Positions 1 through 14,000 of a stretch of DNA of 64,000 nt are shown here, one piece after another. Source of the stretch: Atherinomorus stipes (Eukaryota > Chordata > Actinopteri > Atheriniformes > Atherinidae); NCBI GenBank assembly GCA_023101725.1, contig JALJCO010001054.1, positions 1-64,000 on the forward strand, read 5' to 3'. The notes beneath the pieces are model-generated. The model was not told the DNA's origin and ran no database searches. It saw nothing but the letters and a program-made list of their open reading frames with translations. Numbering within the stretch: position 1 is the stretch's first letter; every line of letters begins with the position of its first letter. The position numbers and the translations under genes are program-made.

Positions 1-729
1 TAAATGTATCATTGCATTAGTTAAATATGCTGTGTAACAGGGATGCAACTATAACCAATAAAAAAAAGAATAAATCGTGATATAATTCGAGACAATTGGT
101 ATTACCGTTTCAGGCTTTACTGTAAAAGCGGGATTATCGCACAGTGATGCTGCTCATTGCCAGGAAAGCAGGAGAAGTCCCTCAGATGCAGCTTACAATG
201 TTTGGCCTCTGAAAACATGGCAGAAGGCACTGCATGGACATCTCTGGACATTTTTACCTTCTAAAAGGACATTGTCTGAAGTCTGGACGTATTTTGGATT
301 TTTAAGGACGCTTGGAGGAAACTTTTTTATTATTTATTTATTCATGGTATTATTTTTATGTTTCTGCCGCATTACCTTATTTATGGTCGTGTTGCTGTGA
401 TAAGAACTTTTGATTTGTAAGGGACGTGAAACAGTAAAAGTTTCCTTTCTGAACCAGTTCTTCTGCAATCTTTACGACTGGATCAAGTATTGAACACTGA
501 ATGTGAAGAAAAGTATTTTTGGTTCTTATGTACAGTTTGCATAAAGCGATGAACCCTCTCATGCTCATAAGATGGATCTTTAATGCACATTTATATGTTT
601 GATGTTAACATGTTATTTATTGTTTCTTCCAACTTTAAGTCCAACTTGGTGAAATGATTTTAGTTTGTGTACAAGTACTTTTTGAACTTTTTGAGCAGAT
701 CTTACTCACCAATAGCAATAATACCAATA
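1..729. other. Downstream flank of A2M gene, no gene seen
   Basis: AT-rich, non-repetitive to the eye. TTTATT clusters at 318-345 could supply minus-strand AATAAA polyadenylation signals for the A2M transcript, but no last exon is clearly joined to them. Confidence 0.3.
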
Positions 730-1874
730 GGGGATTATCACGCTTACCGGAAGTTCCCGGTATTTGGACACTTCCTCTTCCGGGCCATGTTAACGACAGC
801 CGTTCCTGCTCTGTTATACTGTTTAAATCAGATAAACTCCAAACATACTTAAGTTTTCATTCCAGACTGAAGTGATACTGGATCAAAAGCTGGATCAAAG
901 CGATCGATTTGCCGCGGTGAAGGGCCGAACTTTATAATAAAACACACGTTTGTTTGTCGCCGGTGGGGCACGACACCGGCACTTCACAGCATGCTAGCAT
1001 TAGCCAGCTAGCGTTTACTGACGTGCTTAACATTGTGCGTCTTAAAACACACAAACATCTGAAAATCGGGTCTGTACCCCCCGTTTCCAGTGGAACAACT
1101 GGGGACTGCCAAGAAAGGAGACGCTTTCAGATGCTTGTGTGTTTTCACCGCACAAAGTTAGGCACGTCATCAAGCTGGCTAATGCTAACCTGCTACTAGC
1201 AGTAGTCCGCCAGCTACTACTCTGTTAAACTTTGTAAATCGGATAAACGCCAATGCCAAGTTTTCATTCCAGACTGAAGTGATGCTAAGGAAGAAGTGGG
1301 TCAAAACGACCGATTCGCCGCGGTGAAGGACCGAACTTTATAATAAAACGACACACGTTTGTTTGTGGCCGGCAGACTGCGCGGTCGTGTTAGCAAGTTA
1401 GCATTAGCCAGCTTGATAACGTGCCTAACTTTGTGCGGCTGAAAACACACAAGCATCTGAAAGCGTCTCCTTTTTTGGCAGTCCCCAGTCTTTGTTCCAC
1501 TGGAAACGGGCAGTACAGACCCAGTTTTCAGACGCTTGTATGTTTTCACAAGCGAAAAGTTGGTAACATCAGCTAGGCGAGCTTGCTAACGCTAGCTGTA
1601 GTGTAGTCTGCATCATTGAAGTGCCGACTACAGACATACGTGCAACCTTGTTTTATTTTAAATTTCGGTCCTTCCTCCGACAAATCGCTTTCATCTGCTT
1701 CTTCCTTCGTGTCTTTTCAGTCGGGAATCCATGGAAACTTCGGTACGGCTGGCGATGTTTATTAGATGTACACAATGGAACAGAGCAGCAACATGGAGAC
1801 ATTCCTGGCCGGAAGAGGAAGCTTCAGATGTTTCAACTTCCGGAAACCGGAACGCGGAAGCGTGATAATGCCCC
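730..1874. mobile_element. Palindromic MITE/fold-back element A1
   Basis: Starts GGGGATTATCACGCTTACC and ends in the inverse (GCGTGATAATGCCCC), both flanked by TA. The two halves are inverted copies over most of their length. No coding capacity. First of six family members in the window; TA flanks fit Tc1/mariner-type insertion, but the autonomous partner is unknown. Confidence 0.88.
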
Positions 1875-1999
1875 TATTACTGATCATTTTGGTCACAATA
1901 ACCCTGACATGAAATTTTCATATTGTTACATGCCTACTCTGTAAAAAAGATATTTTCTTCTTGTTCTTGGGGAAAGTTAAAAAACGCGACTGCATTCTT

Positions 2000-2061
2000 T
2001 CACCTGCTGCTGGAGTGCAGGAAGCCTGCTGTCTCAGTATATTTGGAAAATGCCCCAAAGA
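2000..2061 (-). CDS. a2m: Weak candidate for terminal A2M exon
   Basis: Downstream of exon 34, the acceptor ATCATTTAG opens a phase-compatible reading frame of 62 nt that ends at a TGA (tail [14 protein letters not shown]). Position and phase fit a last exon. However, the tail lacks the APC-like cysteine motif seen in many A2Ms. The real last exon could be elsewhere in the first 2 kb. Confidence 0.27.
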
Positions 2062-5000
2062 CTAAATGATACAATATTCTTGGAAGGAGTGTGTGGGTGT
2101 GTGCTGTCGTCTCTGCAGGCTTTTACTTGGCTGGTAATAGTCATAGATCTTGACCACGGCTGGCTTCAGGTTCTGCACTGGGAGCTCCTGAACCAGTTCT
2201 AAGCTGTGGTCCATAGCTGACCCAGTCCTTAGCTGTGGGTAGAAGAACAGATGACACCATCAGCTACAAACATGGAGCTCATCCTCTCAGCCCCCCTGCA
2301 GCGAGTTCATCTCACCTCCTGCAAGTACACCAGAACATGATCCTCCTTTTGCTCCACACGATTCACCAGCGGAGAAACTTTCAGCTGCAAGAACGAGATC
2401 CAGTTCCTTTCATTAATATTACCATGGCAACAATGACTACGTTTACACGCCATCAAAAGTCGGGTTAAGGTCATTATTCCGGTTTCTGACAGATCAGGAA
2501 AAACCCGTTTCCATGCGTGTGCAGACAGCGTTACTCCTGTGTACACGATAATATGGAATATCCCGACCCAAACCGCGACGCACGGAGAACGTCATGATGA
2601 TGGTGGATGATGAAGACGCACGGAGAACGTCATGATGATGGTGGATGATGAAGACGCACGGAGAACGTCATGATGATGGTGGATGATGAAGACGCACGGA
2701 GAACGTCATGATGATGGTGGATGATGAAGACGCACGGAGAACGTCATGATGATGGTGGATGATGAAGAATGCGGTGAATGCGGTCAAGCTGGCCAAGTTT
2801 CAGAGTTAAGGCCTTTTCACACTGGGACCGATGCGAATAAACGGCGCGAAATTGCGAATAATTTGGAGGACAAATGTCGCCGCATTTGTTCATACACACC
2901 TGCTCCGACGCGAAATTACGAAGATGCAAGAACAATCTCGCATCCGTTATTCCAGAGAAACGTGAGCACGTGCAGCAGTGACGGAGGGGGGGGGGGGCGG
3001 CTGCAGGGAAACAATTGGATGCTGAAAACAGCTGATCTCACCGTGGAGATGCGAAATGGGGATTTTAAATACGACACCTGTAGCTAATAACCTCTAATGG
3101 CTACAAAATGTAGAGAAAACACTGCTACTTCAGCTGTGACACCCCCCACAGCCCCGTTTGCCAAACAAGAGTGCTGCGACATGAAGGTGATAACACCTGA
3201 GCCATAATGATGCAGTAACAGCGACACCTCTCTCTTTTTCCTTTCTCTTTTTGCTTGCGACCAGCTCTGTGACGTCAGAGCTCCTTCTCTGATTGGTGGA
3301 TTGTGTTTCTGTCGGATGCGAATATTAAGAAAATCGAACTCAGTTCGAAAAAATAAACGTCGCAAAATCGCAAGACGGTATTTTGTCACTGATGTGAACG
3401 CTCCCGTTGACTTGATATTAATTTGATTCAAGCTTTTGCCGTGCGAATCTTTCGGACGAAATATCCGGAGTAGGTGTGTAAAAGGCCTTTACAGCCAAAA
3501 TAACGCCGGTTGGCGCGACCACGGATCCGCGAGAGGCGGCTGCTTGACTGCAGTCTGGAGCCGACAGCAGTCCTTTGCTGGTTCTGCTGTCCTGGTTCTG
3601 GTTCTGACACACCGGCAGTACCTGACGGGTCATAGAAGGAGAGAACGTGTGGTGGAGCTGGAGCTGCACATCCACGCTCCCCGTTTCCACCAGAGTCCCC
3701 CCCCCGACACGAGGATGAAGGTCTCAGTCAGGACTGGTGGAACGGTTGGAATGATGATGATGATGATGAAGGTCTCAGTCAGGACTGGTGGAACGGTTGA
3801 AATGATGATGATGATGAAGGACTGGTGGGAACGGTTGGAATGATGATGATGATGAAGGACTGGTGGAACGGTTGGAATGATGATGATGATGAAGGACTGG
3901 TGGAACGGTTGGAATGATGATGATGATGAAGGACTGGTGGAACGGTTGGAATGATGATGAAGGTTGGAATGATGAATTTCCTGTCACACCTTTATCAAAC
4001 TTTGCCAGATGAGTGACGACTAGCGAGCTGTTGCAGAGCACTGTCTGATCGCTGGTACAAATACTCGAAAGACTAAGAATCCCTGCAGATAGAACACGCG
4101 CAGAACACAATTTAATATTCCGTTCAATGGAGATATTCTGATCCGCGTTTATATGACCGATAGGGGATTATCACGCTTTCTGGAGGTTTCCGGAATCTCG
4201 GCATTTCCTCTTCCGGGCCATTTTAACAATAGCCGTCCCTGCTCTGATCCACTTTGAAATTCGGATAAACGGCAACCGTACTTCAGTTTTCATTGATTCC
4301 CGACTGAAGTGATGCTAAAGAAGAAGTGGATCAAAGCGATCGATTCGTCGCGGTGAAGGACCGAACTTTATAATAAAACAACGCAGCACGTTTGTTTGTA
4401 GCCGGCAGAGTAGACAGCGGTTGTTAGCAGGTTAGCATTAGCCAGCTTGATGACGTGCCTAACTTTGTGCGGCTGAAAACACACAAGCATCTGAAAGCGT
4501 CTCCTTTCTTGGCAGTCCCCAGTTGTTCCACTGGAAACGGGGGGGGGGGGGGGTACAGACCCGATTTTCAGATGTTTGGGTGTTTTAAGACTCACAATGT
4601 TAAGCACGTCAGTAAACGATAGCCTACTAATGCTAACGCTAGCTGTGAGTGCCAGTGTTGTGCCGCACCGGCTGCAAACAAACGTGCTACGTTGTTTTAT
4701 GATAAAGTTCGGCCCTTCACTCTGGAGAATCACTTTGATCCACTTCTTCCTTAGTATCACTTCAGTCTGGAATCTGTGAAAATTTAAGTATGTTTGGCGT
4801 TTATTCAATTTATGAAGTGGAACAGAGCAGGGACATTGAACTGGACCGGAAGTGGACCGGCTAAGTGTTTCAAGTTCCGGAAACCAGAACACGGAAGCGT
4901 GATAATCCCCTAATATTCGGGTTAGAAAAGGAGTAACCCAGGGGTAATATTTGGGTTTTTAAAAACCCAAAAATGAGCATATTTTTGCCAGTGTTTATGC

Positions 5001-8000
5001 TAACCGGGTTATTGCTAATATTCCGGTTATGAAAGAGTTACTGGCTGCATGTAAACGCAGTGATTGAGGGTTATGGTTGATGTAGAAACTTACACTCTGC
5101 AGAGACTGTGGGTGTGGAGCAAATCCAGTCAGACTTTTGATGTCCAGGATCACCATGTTTGTCGTGTCCTGCTTCCCAGTGTACCTGATGGTGCAGAAAT
5201 GAGAGCTCAGACCTGCAGGTTCATCACTGGAACAGGATTTACCACCGTGTCTGATCACATACAGAGACAGAAGCTTCAGCGTGAGCGTGGCTCTGACAGA
5301 GCTGCTGCTGCAGTTGGCCTCTGCTTCCACCTTCACACTCAGAGTGGTGACATCAGGGGGAGTCGGGATGTTGTAGTGCTGAGAAATCTGGGAAAATGTA
5401 TTTAAAGCTTTTTATTCCTAAAAATGAAAATTTCATACCCCAGTAGGCACATCGGGAGGCAGCATGGGCACGACATGTAGCCTGGAATCAACCCACAAAG
5501 GCTGACAGACAGCTGCTCTTCCATCTGAGCTAGCGCCACCCTGCAGCCCCCCCAGCGTTCACTGACCTGTACTGCAGCACATGCAGAGCCCGTCACCTCC
5601 AGGCTGTATTTTCCTGTTACATCCTGCAGCACCATCTCCTGGTAGACCAGTTTGTTGCCTGGATTCACATCAAATGTCAGCTGACTGCTGGGAGAGCGAA
5701 CCGTCACCGTGCTCGAACCCTCTGCACTGAACACCAGAGTGGAGTAAAGAGCCAGAGCCTGCAGAGCCACCACCGTGTCCTAAAAGCACCACGTGGAGTC
5801 AAACTGCCGTGTTCTCCGCCTTCTGGACCACGCATCCAACATGCAGCAGCTCAGCTCCTACCTGAGTGGAGGAGAAGCCTCCGTAGTGGTTCTGCTGCCC
5901 AGTCAGCCACCTGACAATGTGTGAAGCGTAGCCCAGGTCCTCGGCAGAGAGGGGGGGCCTGAGTATGGCCATCAGCACATAGGAGCTGATCTCCACTGAC
6001 AGAGAGTCTGACGTTTCTGCTGCTGTCTGAGACCAGTGGATGAAACCTCCTGAAAACCACCCAGAAAGAACCAAATGGAACCTGCAGTCAGAAGCCGGGT
6101 TTCCATTACACCTGGAATTTCACAAAATCTAAATATTGCAATTAAAAACCACGAATGGAAACACATTTTGAAAAAACTATCAAATATTGTAAAAAGGTTT
6201 TACACTTTCATGAGGTGGATTTTCAGATATTTGGATAAAGCAGTTTTTCGCATAAGTGTAATGGGACACTTTTTTCGCATTTACACGCCATCAGGCGTGA
6301 CGTAGTGAGGTAAAAAACCAGTTATAGCGCGCATATGCGCGTTCACGAAACTACGGAAGCCTCGGCGTTCAGAGCCTACTCTGCCGATAATACAAGCGTA
6401 GAAGAAGAAGTTCTCTGTTTACATTGTGCTAAGAGCGACAGAGCTGCAGACAAACACAAGAGGGTCCAAGAGGGTTGATGATGATTTAAAACAAGAAAAG
6501 GAAGAAAAAGAGAACGCGTGATCTCGTCTGCCGCGGCTTCTGTAGTTTCATGAACGTGCATCAGCGTGCTTGCAGGAGATGTGATGTAGTACTGATGTAG
6601 TACTGATGTAGTACTGATGTAGTACTGTTTAGTCTCTAAAAATCTCTAAATGACGTCGTTTCCAGTAAATTCTGGACGCTACCCACTCAGGACTCGTGGA
6701 TTACATTGGACGAGCAGTATGGAGGAATATTGACACGTTTTTGTGGACTTTAAGGACCTTTTGGCTCGGACCCCGGTGAACTCCATTATATGAAAGTTGG
6801 GGGGAAACGAGAAGCCTTCCTGATCACCAGCTGCATTTGAGATATTAAAAAAGTGCTGCAGAGTCTTTCTCACCATGAGGGGGGTGGAAGATAAAGTTAC
6901 ATCATTCTGTGGGTGGAATGTTCCTTTAACTCTGAATTATCATCTGCTGCTTTCATCTCCTGATATGTTTATATCTCCATCCTCCTCAAAGTGTAGTCTG
7001 GATGAGATTTTATTAGAATTACAGCTTACACCATTCAATGGAAACATGCATATCGCAATTGTACTTTTTTAAGATTGAAGAAATTTTGCTTTTATTTTTT
7101 GAAAAAGCGTAATGGAAACTCACCTATGGTACTGAAGCCTGGAGAATTTCCTCCAGGAGGGTCACTGACCTTCTTTTATGGCCACTCTGTGGAGATGCTG
7201 CAGGAGGTGAGTGCGTGTCTCCGTGTCTCCGGCCAGCGTGAAGACGTACGCCAGCAGAGCTGAAGTGTAGGTGTTCCTGAGGTCACGGATGGACTCTCGG
7301 AGGCAGGACAGGCTCTTACTCACCACCAGACTCTACACAGATACATGAATGAATAATTACTGATTCCCACACAAATGAAGCCTTGGATCTGGGTGTGGAG
7401 GGACGAACGGACAGGACAGCTGTATGTTCACATCCCATTTCCAAACTTCATTATGGACTGATTTTACATTTCCTTCATTAACCAAAATCCAGTGATTAAA
7501 AAACAACTTTTGAATGTCCCGATAAAGATCATTTCATTCAGTGAAGTCAAACTAAATATGTTTAAATTCAAATTGTTGATGTTAATAAAACCTACAATGA
7601 ATATTGGATTTATTTTAAGCCATAATGTGACTCAGAAATGACAACAGTGATGGTAGATTCAGCCTGGTTAGATGTGGTCCCGCGATGGGCGTGAAGAACT
7701 CCGAAGCCCAATATAATGGTAGAGAAAATACTCATTCATCTTTCTACGGTAGGTGGGATGCTATTCACCGTAAAAATTACAGTTGCTTCATCAAGATCTC
7801 ATTATGTCTTCTACATTGTGATTCATTTTTACAGTGAAAAAGTGGCAACCACAGCTGCCAGTTTTTTGCTGTAATTCTTACAGGACACGATGACACTTGT
7901 TGGCCAATCCAGTACATACGAAAAAAAAGATAAAACTGGGAAAATAAAAAGAAGAACAAAGAGATCAAATAAAGTATATGCACCTCCTTTATTGTGAAAA

Positions 8001-11000
8001 ATAAGTTCTGCAAATCACATAAGAAGTGAAAGAAGACCTGTGTGCTAAGAAACAGTGGTCTCATATTCTCCTGGTCTGAAAAGCCCCGTAGACTGAAACA
8101 CCACAAGGAATACATTTTGGTTTTGCTGCATAAAAACCAGCACAAAGTGAAATTTCCAAGCATGATCGGAGGCTCACTCACATGTGTGGACTTATTCATT
8201 TCCAGGAAGGCAGCAGTGATGTAAGCACTGAGAGTCACTTCATCAGACACACCACCCTGCAGAGACAGAGCATCACAGAAACGTCATCATCAGTACAGAT
8301 GTCCAATTTTACCCACCGACCGATATTATCGGCCACCATCGGCATTAAAACCTGTTATCGGAAAATATCGGTATTTTTGGTTTTTTTTAGACCAATAATT
8401 TTACTTGAGAAATCTTGCGAGATCTTCTTTCGATACAAAATCTCGTGAGATCTTGTTCCATTAGCAGCTATCCAGCAAGTAGAAAAGTAACCATTATTCC
8501 GGAAGAACTTCATTTCCCAGCATTCCTTTCAGTCATGTGACTACTGTGCAGCTGCTGCTGCTACAGACTGACTTGCTTTGAAGCTGCTGATAATGTGTCT
8601 GGTTTTAAAAGCGCTATAGAAGATGTTTTTGGCATTTCAGAAAGCGGAGACTGTTAGCGAGTTTCTGAATAATGCACCTGTTAGATTCACAGTTCACGAT
8701 TCACGATTCACGATTCACGATTCACGAGCCATTCCGGCGTTTCAGACAACACGTACAGATTCTTCCATCATGCAACAAATGCAAGCAAAACAGATGATGT
8801 GTGAACATCGCTAACTGCTAGCAGAATGATTGTTTGTGACCTACTGGGAAACATCAGACGAGAAAGCGCCGCTTCCGGTACGCAGTATAACCATCGCCAA
8901 TCAATCACTGTCATTGATCAGTCTGACCTTACCCGGTGAATTGACTGTCAATCACTCTTAATACTCATAATAAGAGTAATTGACAGGCCAGTAGACAAAT
9001 TAAAAATGTAAGGAATGCAGAGATGATTGGCGGATGTTTTTTCAGCCTCATCGGATGTATAATAATATCTATATATTTAAAGCTTTTAATTAATCATAAC
9101 ATATGAGGTAGTAAACCCAATTTCATTGAATATTGCAAAAATTGTTGAAAGAAACTTCTTCTATAATGCCTTTAAGTTGTTGGTTAAAGGTACAGTATGT
9201 AAAAAATCAAAGGTCAATGGCAGATTTGAATTAACGTGGAAACACGTGATTGGCAGCCAGTGAGTTAAACTCCTCCACCTGGGGCAGGACCTCCCCCCCG
9301 ACCCGGAGAGGACACTCCCCCCCTTTTCTGGGTGAGGACCATGGTCTCGGATTTGGAGGTGCTGATTTTGATCCCGGCCGCTTCACACTCGGCCGCAAAT
9401 CGCTCCAGCGAGAGTTTGAGATCACGGCCCAATGACGCCAACAGAACCACGTCATCTGCAAACAGCAGAGACCCGATCCTGAGACCACCAAACCGGATCC
9501 TGAGGCCACCAAACCGGATCCTGAGGCCACCAAACCGGATCCCCTCAACACCTCGGCTGCATCTAGAAATCCTGTCCATAAAGGTTCTGAACAGGATCGG
9601 TGACAAAGGGCAGCCTTGGCGGAGTCCAACTCTCACCGGGAATGGATCCGACCTACAGCCGGAAATGCGGACCAAGCTCTGGTACCGGTCGTACAGGGAC
9701 CGGACAGCTCGAACAAGGGGGTCCGGCACCCCGTACTCCCGGAGCACCCCCCACAGGAATCCCCGGGGGACACGATTGAACGCCTTCTCCAAGTCCACAA
9801 AGCACATGTAGACTGGTTGGGCGAACTCCCATGCCCCCTCCAGGATCCTGAAGAGGGTGTAGAGCTGGTCCACTGTTCCACGACCGGAACCAGAACCACA
9901 CTGCTCCTCCTCAATCCAAGGTTCAACTATCCGACGGACCCCCCTCTCCAGGACCCCTGAATAGACTTTACCAGGGAGGCTGAGAAGTGTGACCCCCCCT
10001 GAAGTTGGAACACACCCTCCGATCCCCCTTTTTGAAGAGGGGGACCACCACCCCAGTCTGCCAGTCCAGAGGTACTGCCCCCGATGTCCACGCGATGCTG
10101 CAGAGGCGTGTCAGCCAAGACCGCCCCACAGCATCCAGAGCCTTAAGAAACTCCGGGCGGATCTCATCCACCCCCGGGGCCCGGCCAACGAGGAGCTTTT
10201 TCACTACCTCGGCGACCTCAGCCCCGGTGACAGGAGAGCCCCCCCCTGAGTCCCCAAACTCTGCTTCCTCCTCGGAAGACGTGTTGGTGGGATTGAGGAG
10301 GTCTTCGAAGTATTCCCTCCACCGGCCCACGACGTCCCGAGTCGAGGTCAGCAGCCCCCCATCCCCACTGTACACAGTGTTGACGGTGCACTGCTCCCCC
10401 CCCCTCCTGAGCCGCCGGATGGTGGACCAGAAACGCCTCGAAGCCGTCCGGAAGTCGTTCTCCATGGCCTCACCGAACTCCTCCCATGTCCGAGTTTTTG
10501 CCTCAGCGACCGCCAGAGCCGCGCTCCGCTTGGCCCCCCGATACCTGTCAGCTGCCTCAGGAGTCCCACAGGCCAGGAAGGCCCGGTAGGACTCCTTCAG
10601 TCCCACAGAACAGGAAGGCCCGGTAGGACTCCTTCAGTCCCACAGACCAGGAAGGCCCGGTAGGACTCCTTCAGTCCCACAGAACAGGAAGGCCCGGTAG
10701 GACTCCTTCAGTCCCACAGGCCAGGAAGGCCCGGTAGGACTCCTTCGGTCCCACAGACCAGGAAGGCCCGGTAGGACTCCTACAGCCCCACAGACCAGGA
10801 AGGCCCGGTAGGACTCCTACAGTCCCACAGACCAGGAAGGCCCGGTAGGACTCCTACAGCCCCACAAACCAGGAAGACCCGGTAGGACTCCTTCAGTCCC
10901 ACAGGCCAGGAAGGCCCGGTAGGACTCCTTCAGTCCCACAGACCAGGAAGGCCCGGGAGGACTCCTTCAGTCCCACAGGCCAGGAAGGCCCGGTAGGACT

Positions 11001-14000
11001 CCTTCAGTCCCACAGGCCAGGAAGGCCCGGTAGCACTCCTTCAGTCCCACAGGCCAGGAAGGCCCGGTAGGACTCCTTCAGTCCCACAGGCCAGGAAGGC
11101 CCGGTAGGACTCCTTCAGTCCCACAGACCAGGAAGGCCCGGGAGGACTCCTTCAGTCCCACAGACCAGGAAGGCCCGGTAGGACTCCTTGGTCCCACAGG
11201 CCAGGAAGGCCCGGTAGGACTCCTTGGTCCCACAGGCCAGGAAGGCCCGGTAGGACTCCTTCAGTCCCACAGGCCAGGAAGGCCCGGTAGGACTCCTTCA
11301 GGAAGGCCGGGTGGGCCCCTTGTCCCACAGGCCAGGAAGACCCCAGGAGGCGGTAGGACTCCTTCAGTCCCACAGGCCAGGAAGGCCCGGTAGGACTCCT
11401 TCAGTCCCACAGGCCAGGAAGGCCCAGTAGGACTCCTTCAGTCCCACAGGCCAGGAAGGCCCGGTAGGACTCCTTCAGTCCCACAGGCCAGGAAGGCCCG
11501 GTAGGACTCCTTCAGTCCAGAATAAAACCTATGTTGGGTTTTATTTACTGCTGATTTATGAAAGTTGAAAACCTTCTGATCCTGACTCCCCCCTCAACCC
11601 TCGTCTCTTTCTGTCTGTCTTGTGCTTGTTGTTTTCCACCATCTCCAGTTTCCTACTTCTGGTCTTTGGCAACCTCTTTCAGATGTGTTTTATCCTCAGA
11701 CTGTGATCGTTCTCAGTAACTGTGGTGTAATCTGTTTACGACAGTTGTTTTACTGTGAAAGGCTGAACAGGAAGTGCCGGAAGTGTTGAGCACGAGCTTG
11801 ACGGTTAAGGTTGGAGAACAGTGAGCGCCGAATAAAACATGCTGAGTTACTCTGAACTGGTCGCTTGAATCCTTGTGCCGAAGAACACGACAGTAACCAT
11901 CTCTGCCTGGAAGCTCCCATCTTAACTCGCCCTGGTTTCAGGTTTGCAGCGTGATAGCATCCCTGTTACGTCTGGATTTATCGGTTTATGTGTCCAGTGA
12001 ACAAAACCTTGATAAAAAGAGATGTGGATTAAGCACTGCTAAAAAAAAATGACAACATTCAAATGAAAAACAAGCCTTCACACATCCAAGTATGTAAAGC
12101 CAAACACACACATGCACATGTATACACCCCCTCCCAATCCTACACAACTCCCAACCCCTATTTTCTGTCTTTGACGTGAATAGGCATAAGAAAAATACCA
12201 ATTGCTGTGCACATCCCTGTTAAATAAATAAATCCAAATTCATGTGGTATGTTTTTTAATCACATTCACACGGTATAAAAGGTTTTGTCATTTTACCTTC
12301 ATTCTGTTGTGGAAGAGCTTTCCTGACTTTTCAAAGCAGCCATTTTCCTTTTGCTTTCGTTCCAGCCATGTCCTGGATTGTTCTATCTTTATCGGGTCGA
12401 TGTAGATGAAAGACTGAGCTTGGAAAAAAGACCTCAGTACAAAAGCAGTCAGCCTGAGGAAAACCAAGAAAAAATGAAAACACAATAACAAATCACAGTA
12501 ATAAACGTGAGTTGTATTTAATGTGAGTTAATGTTTGCATTTGAAATTTAAAGACAGAATTTGTTGCGTTATTGTGACCATTGTGAGTTTTTCTGTCATT
12601 GGCTGGAGATATAAACAGAAATCTCCACCCAGAAACGTCCCAAACACACCGAAACAATACAAAAGAGCGAATTACAGGCAGGGGGGGGGGGAGTTGCATT
12701 CAAACGCACCACGGCACGCGAGCAGAGGCCCAAAGGCGGGTTTGAGACGGATTTCACTTGCTCAAGTCTAATGTTTATTTTCACGGGGGGAACTTCGGGC
12801 TGTACCTTTAACTCGTATACTGGTCCGTTCCCCCCATTCCTCCCCCCCGCTTCCCCTCCTCTACCAGCTGTGTTACATACAGAATTCACATGTCCTCCAT
12901 GTCGCGGTGGACAGTGGTAACAGGTGTCAGCTCTCTTTTCGGAGATGAAACTATGGCCCTCAGTCAGAAAAGGGTGGAGTGTTCTCTGTGGGGGTATTAT
13001 GCTGCGTTCCATTTCAACTCGGAAGTCGGAAATTCCCAGTTCCGAGTAGGAAGTTTCAACTGGAACGGCCCCCTGAAGTCGGATTTCCCACTCGGAAAGT
13101 CGGACAACTCTCGCAGCTCCGAGTTCAGATTTAAAGATGGCCGCGCCCTGTGTTAGCAGTTTTAGAAGCTTCTATAATGTTACATCTATTTACACTTCTT
13201 ACTTATATTTTGTTGCATAAATCAGTCGTATACGTAGTTTTGGTTTATACAGATGTGGGGGGAAGCTGCTGTAGTGTAATTCACATTTTTCATGTGGTAT
13301 ATGTGAACTACAACGCCAGCTGTGCTAACAACCGCTAATAACAATAGCCTTAGCAAACACGTTGTTTTGCTAGGTAGCTAACTGGTTTTCCAACCAGTGA
13401 GCTGGAACGCAAGTTGGTCGGGTGTGACGTCCCCCCCCAGTTCCCACTTCCCAGTTCCGATGAAAATGGAACGCAGCATAAAGGCCTTTTCACACCGGGA
13501 CCGATGCGAATAAACGGCACGAAATTGCGAATAATTCGGAGGACAAATATCGACGCATTTGTTTATACACACCTGCTCCGACGCGAAATTACGAAGATGC
13601 AAGAACAATCTGGCATCCGTTATTCCAGAGGAACGTGAGCACGTGCAGCAGTAACAGAGGGGGGGGGGGCGGCTGCAGGGAAACAACTGGATGCTGAAAA
13701 CAGCTGATCTCACCGTGGAGATGCCAAATGGGGATTTTAAATACGACACCTGTAGCTAATAACCTCGAATGGCTACAAAATGTAGGGAAAACGCTGCTAC
13801 TTCAGCTGTGACCAAGGTTATAATAGTTTTGGATTTTTAATTAGTTTCAGTTTTTATGTCGTTTTGACTTTTTGTTTTTCATTTCAGTTAGTTTTAGTTA
13901 GTTTTTTGAGCAGATTTGCTAGTTTTTATTAGTTTCTATTTTTGGAAAATGTTTAGTTTTAGTTTAGTTTTTATTAGTTTCAGTGTTAGTTTTAGTTTTT

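Larger units (their letters stand above)
2440..5060. mobile_element. VNTR-bearing inverted-repeat element X1
   Basis: The ends are ACGTTTACACGCCATC and the inverse-type GCTGCATGTAAACGC. Subterminal AT/CG-rich stretches (AACCCGGAATATT-like) match element X2 at 55875-57271 in the opposite orientation. It carries two minisatellites and nested elements B1 and A2. It fills nearly all of A2M intron 32, leaving about 55 and 34 nt of host intron. Confidence 0.75.

Noticed and set aside
954..1199. Recurrent small frame beginning MSPVGH(D/N)[10 protein letters not shown] found in several places
   Set aside because: It recurs because it lies in every A-family palindrome. No domain and no conservation beyond the DNA repeat.
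10575..11516. CRISPR-like array or repeat protein gene
   Set aside because: Head-to-tail 37-bp units without unique spacers, not a multiple of 3, and derived from LINE coding DNA.
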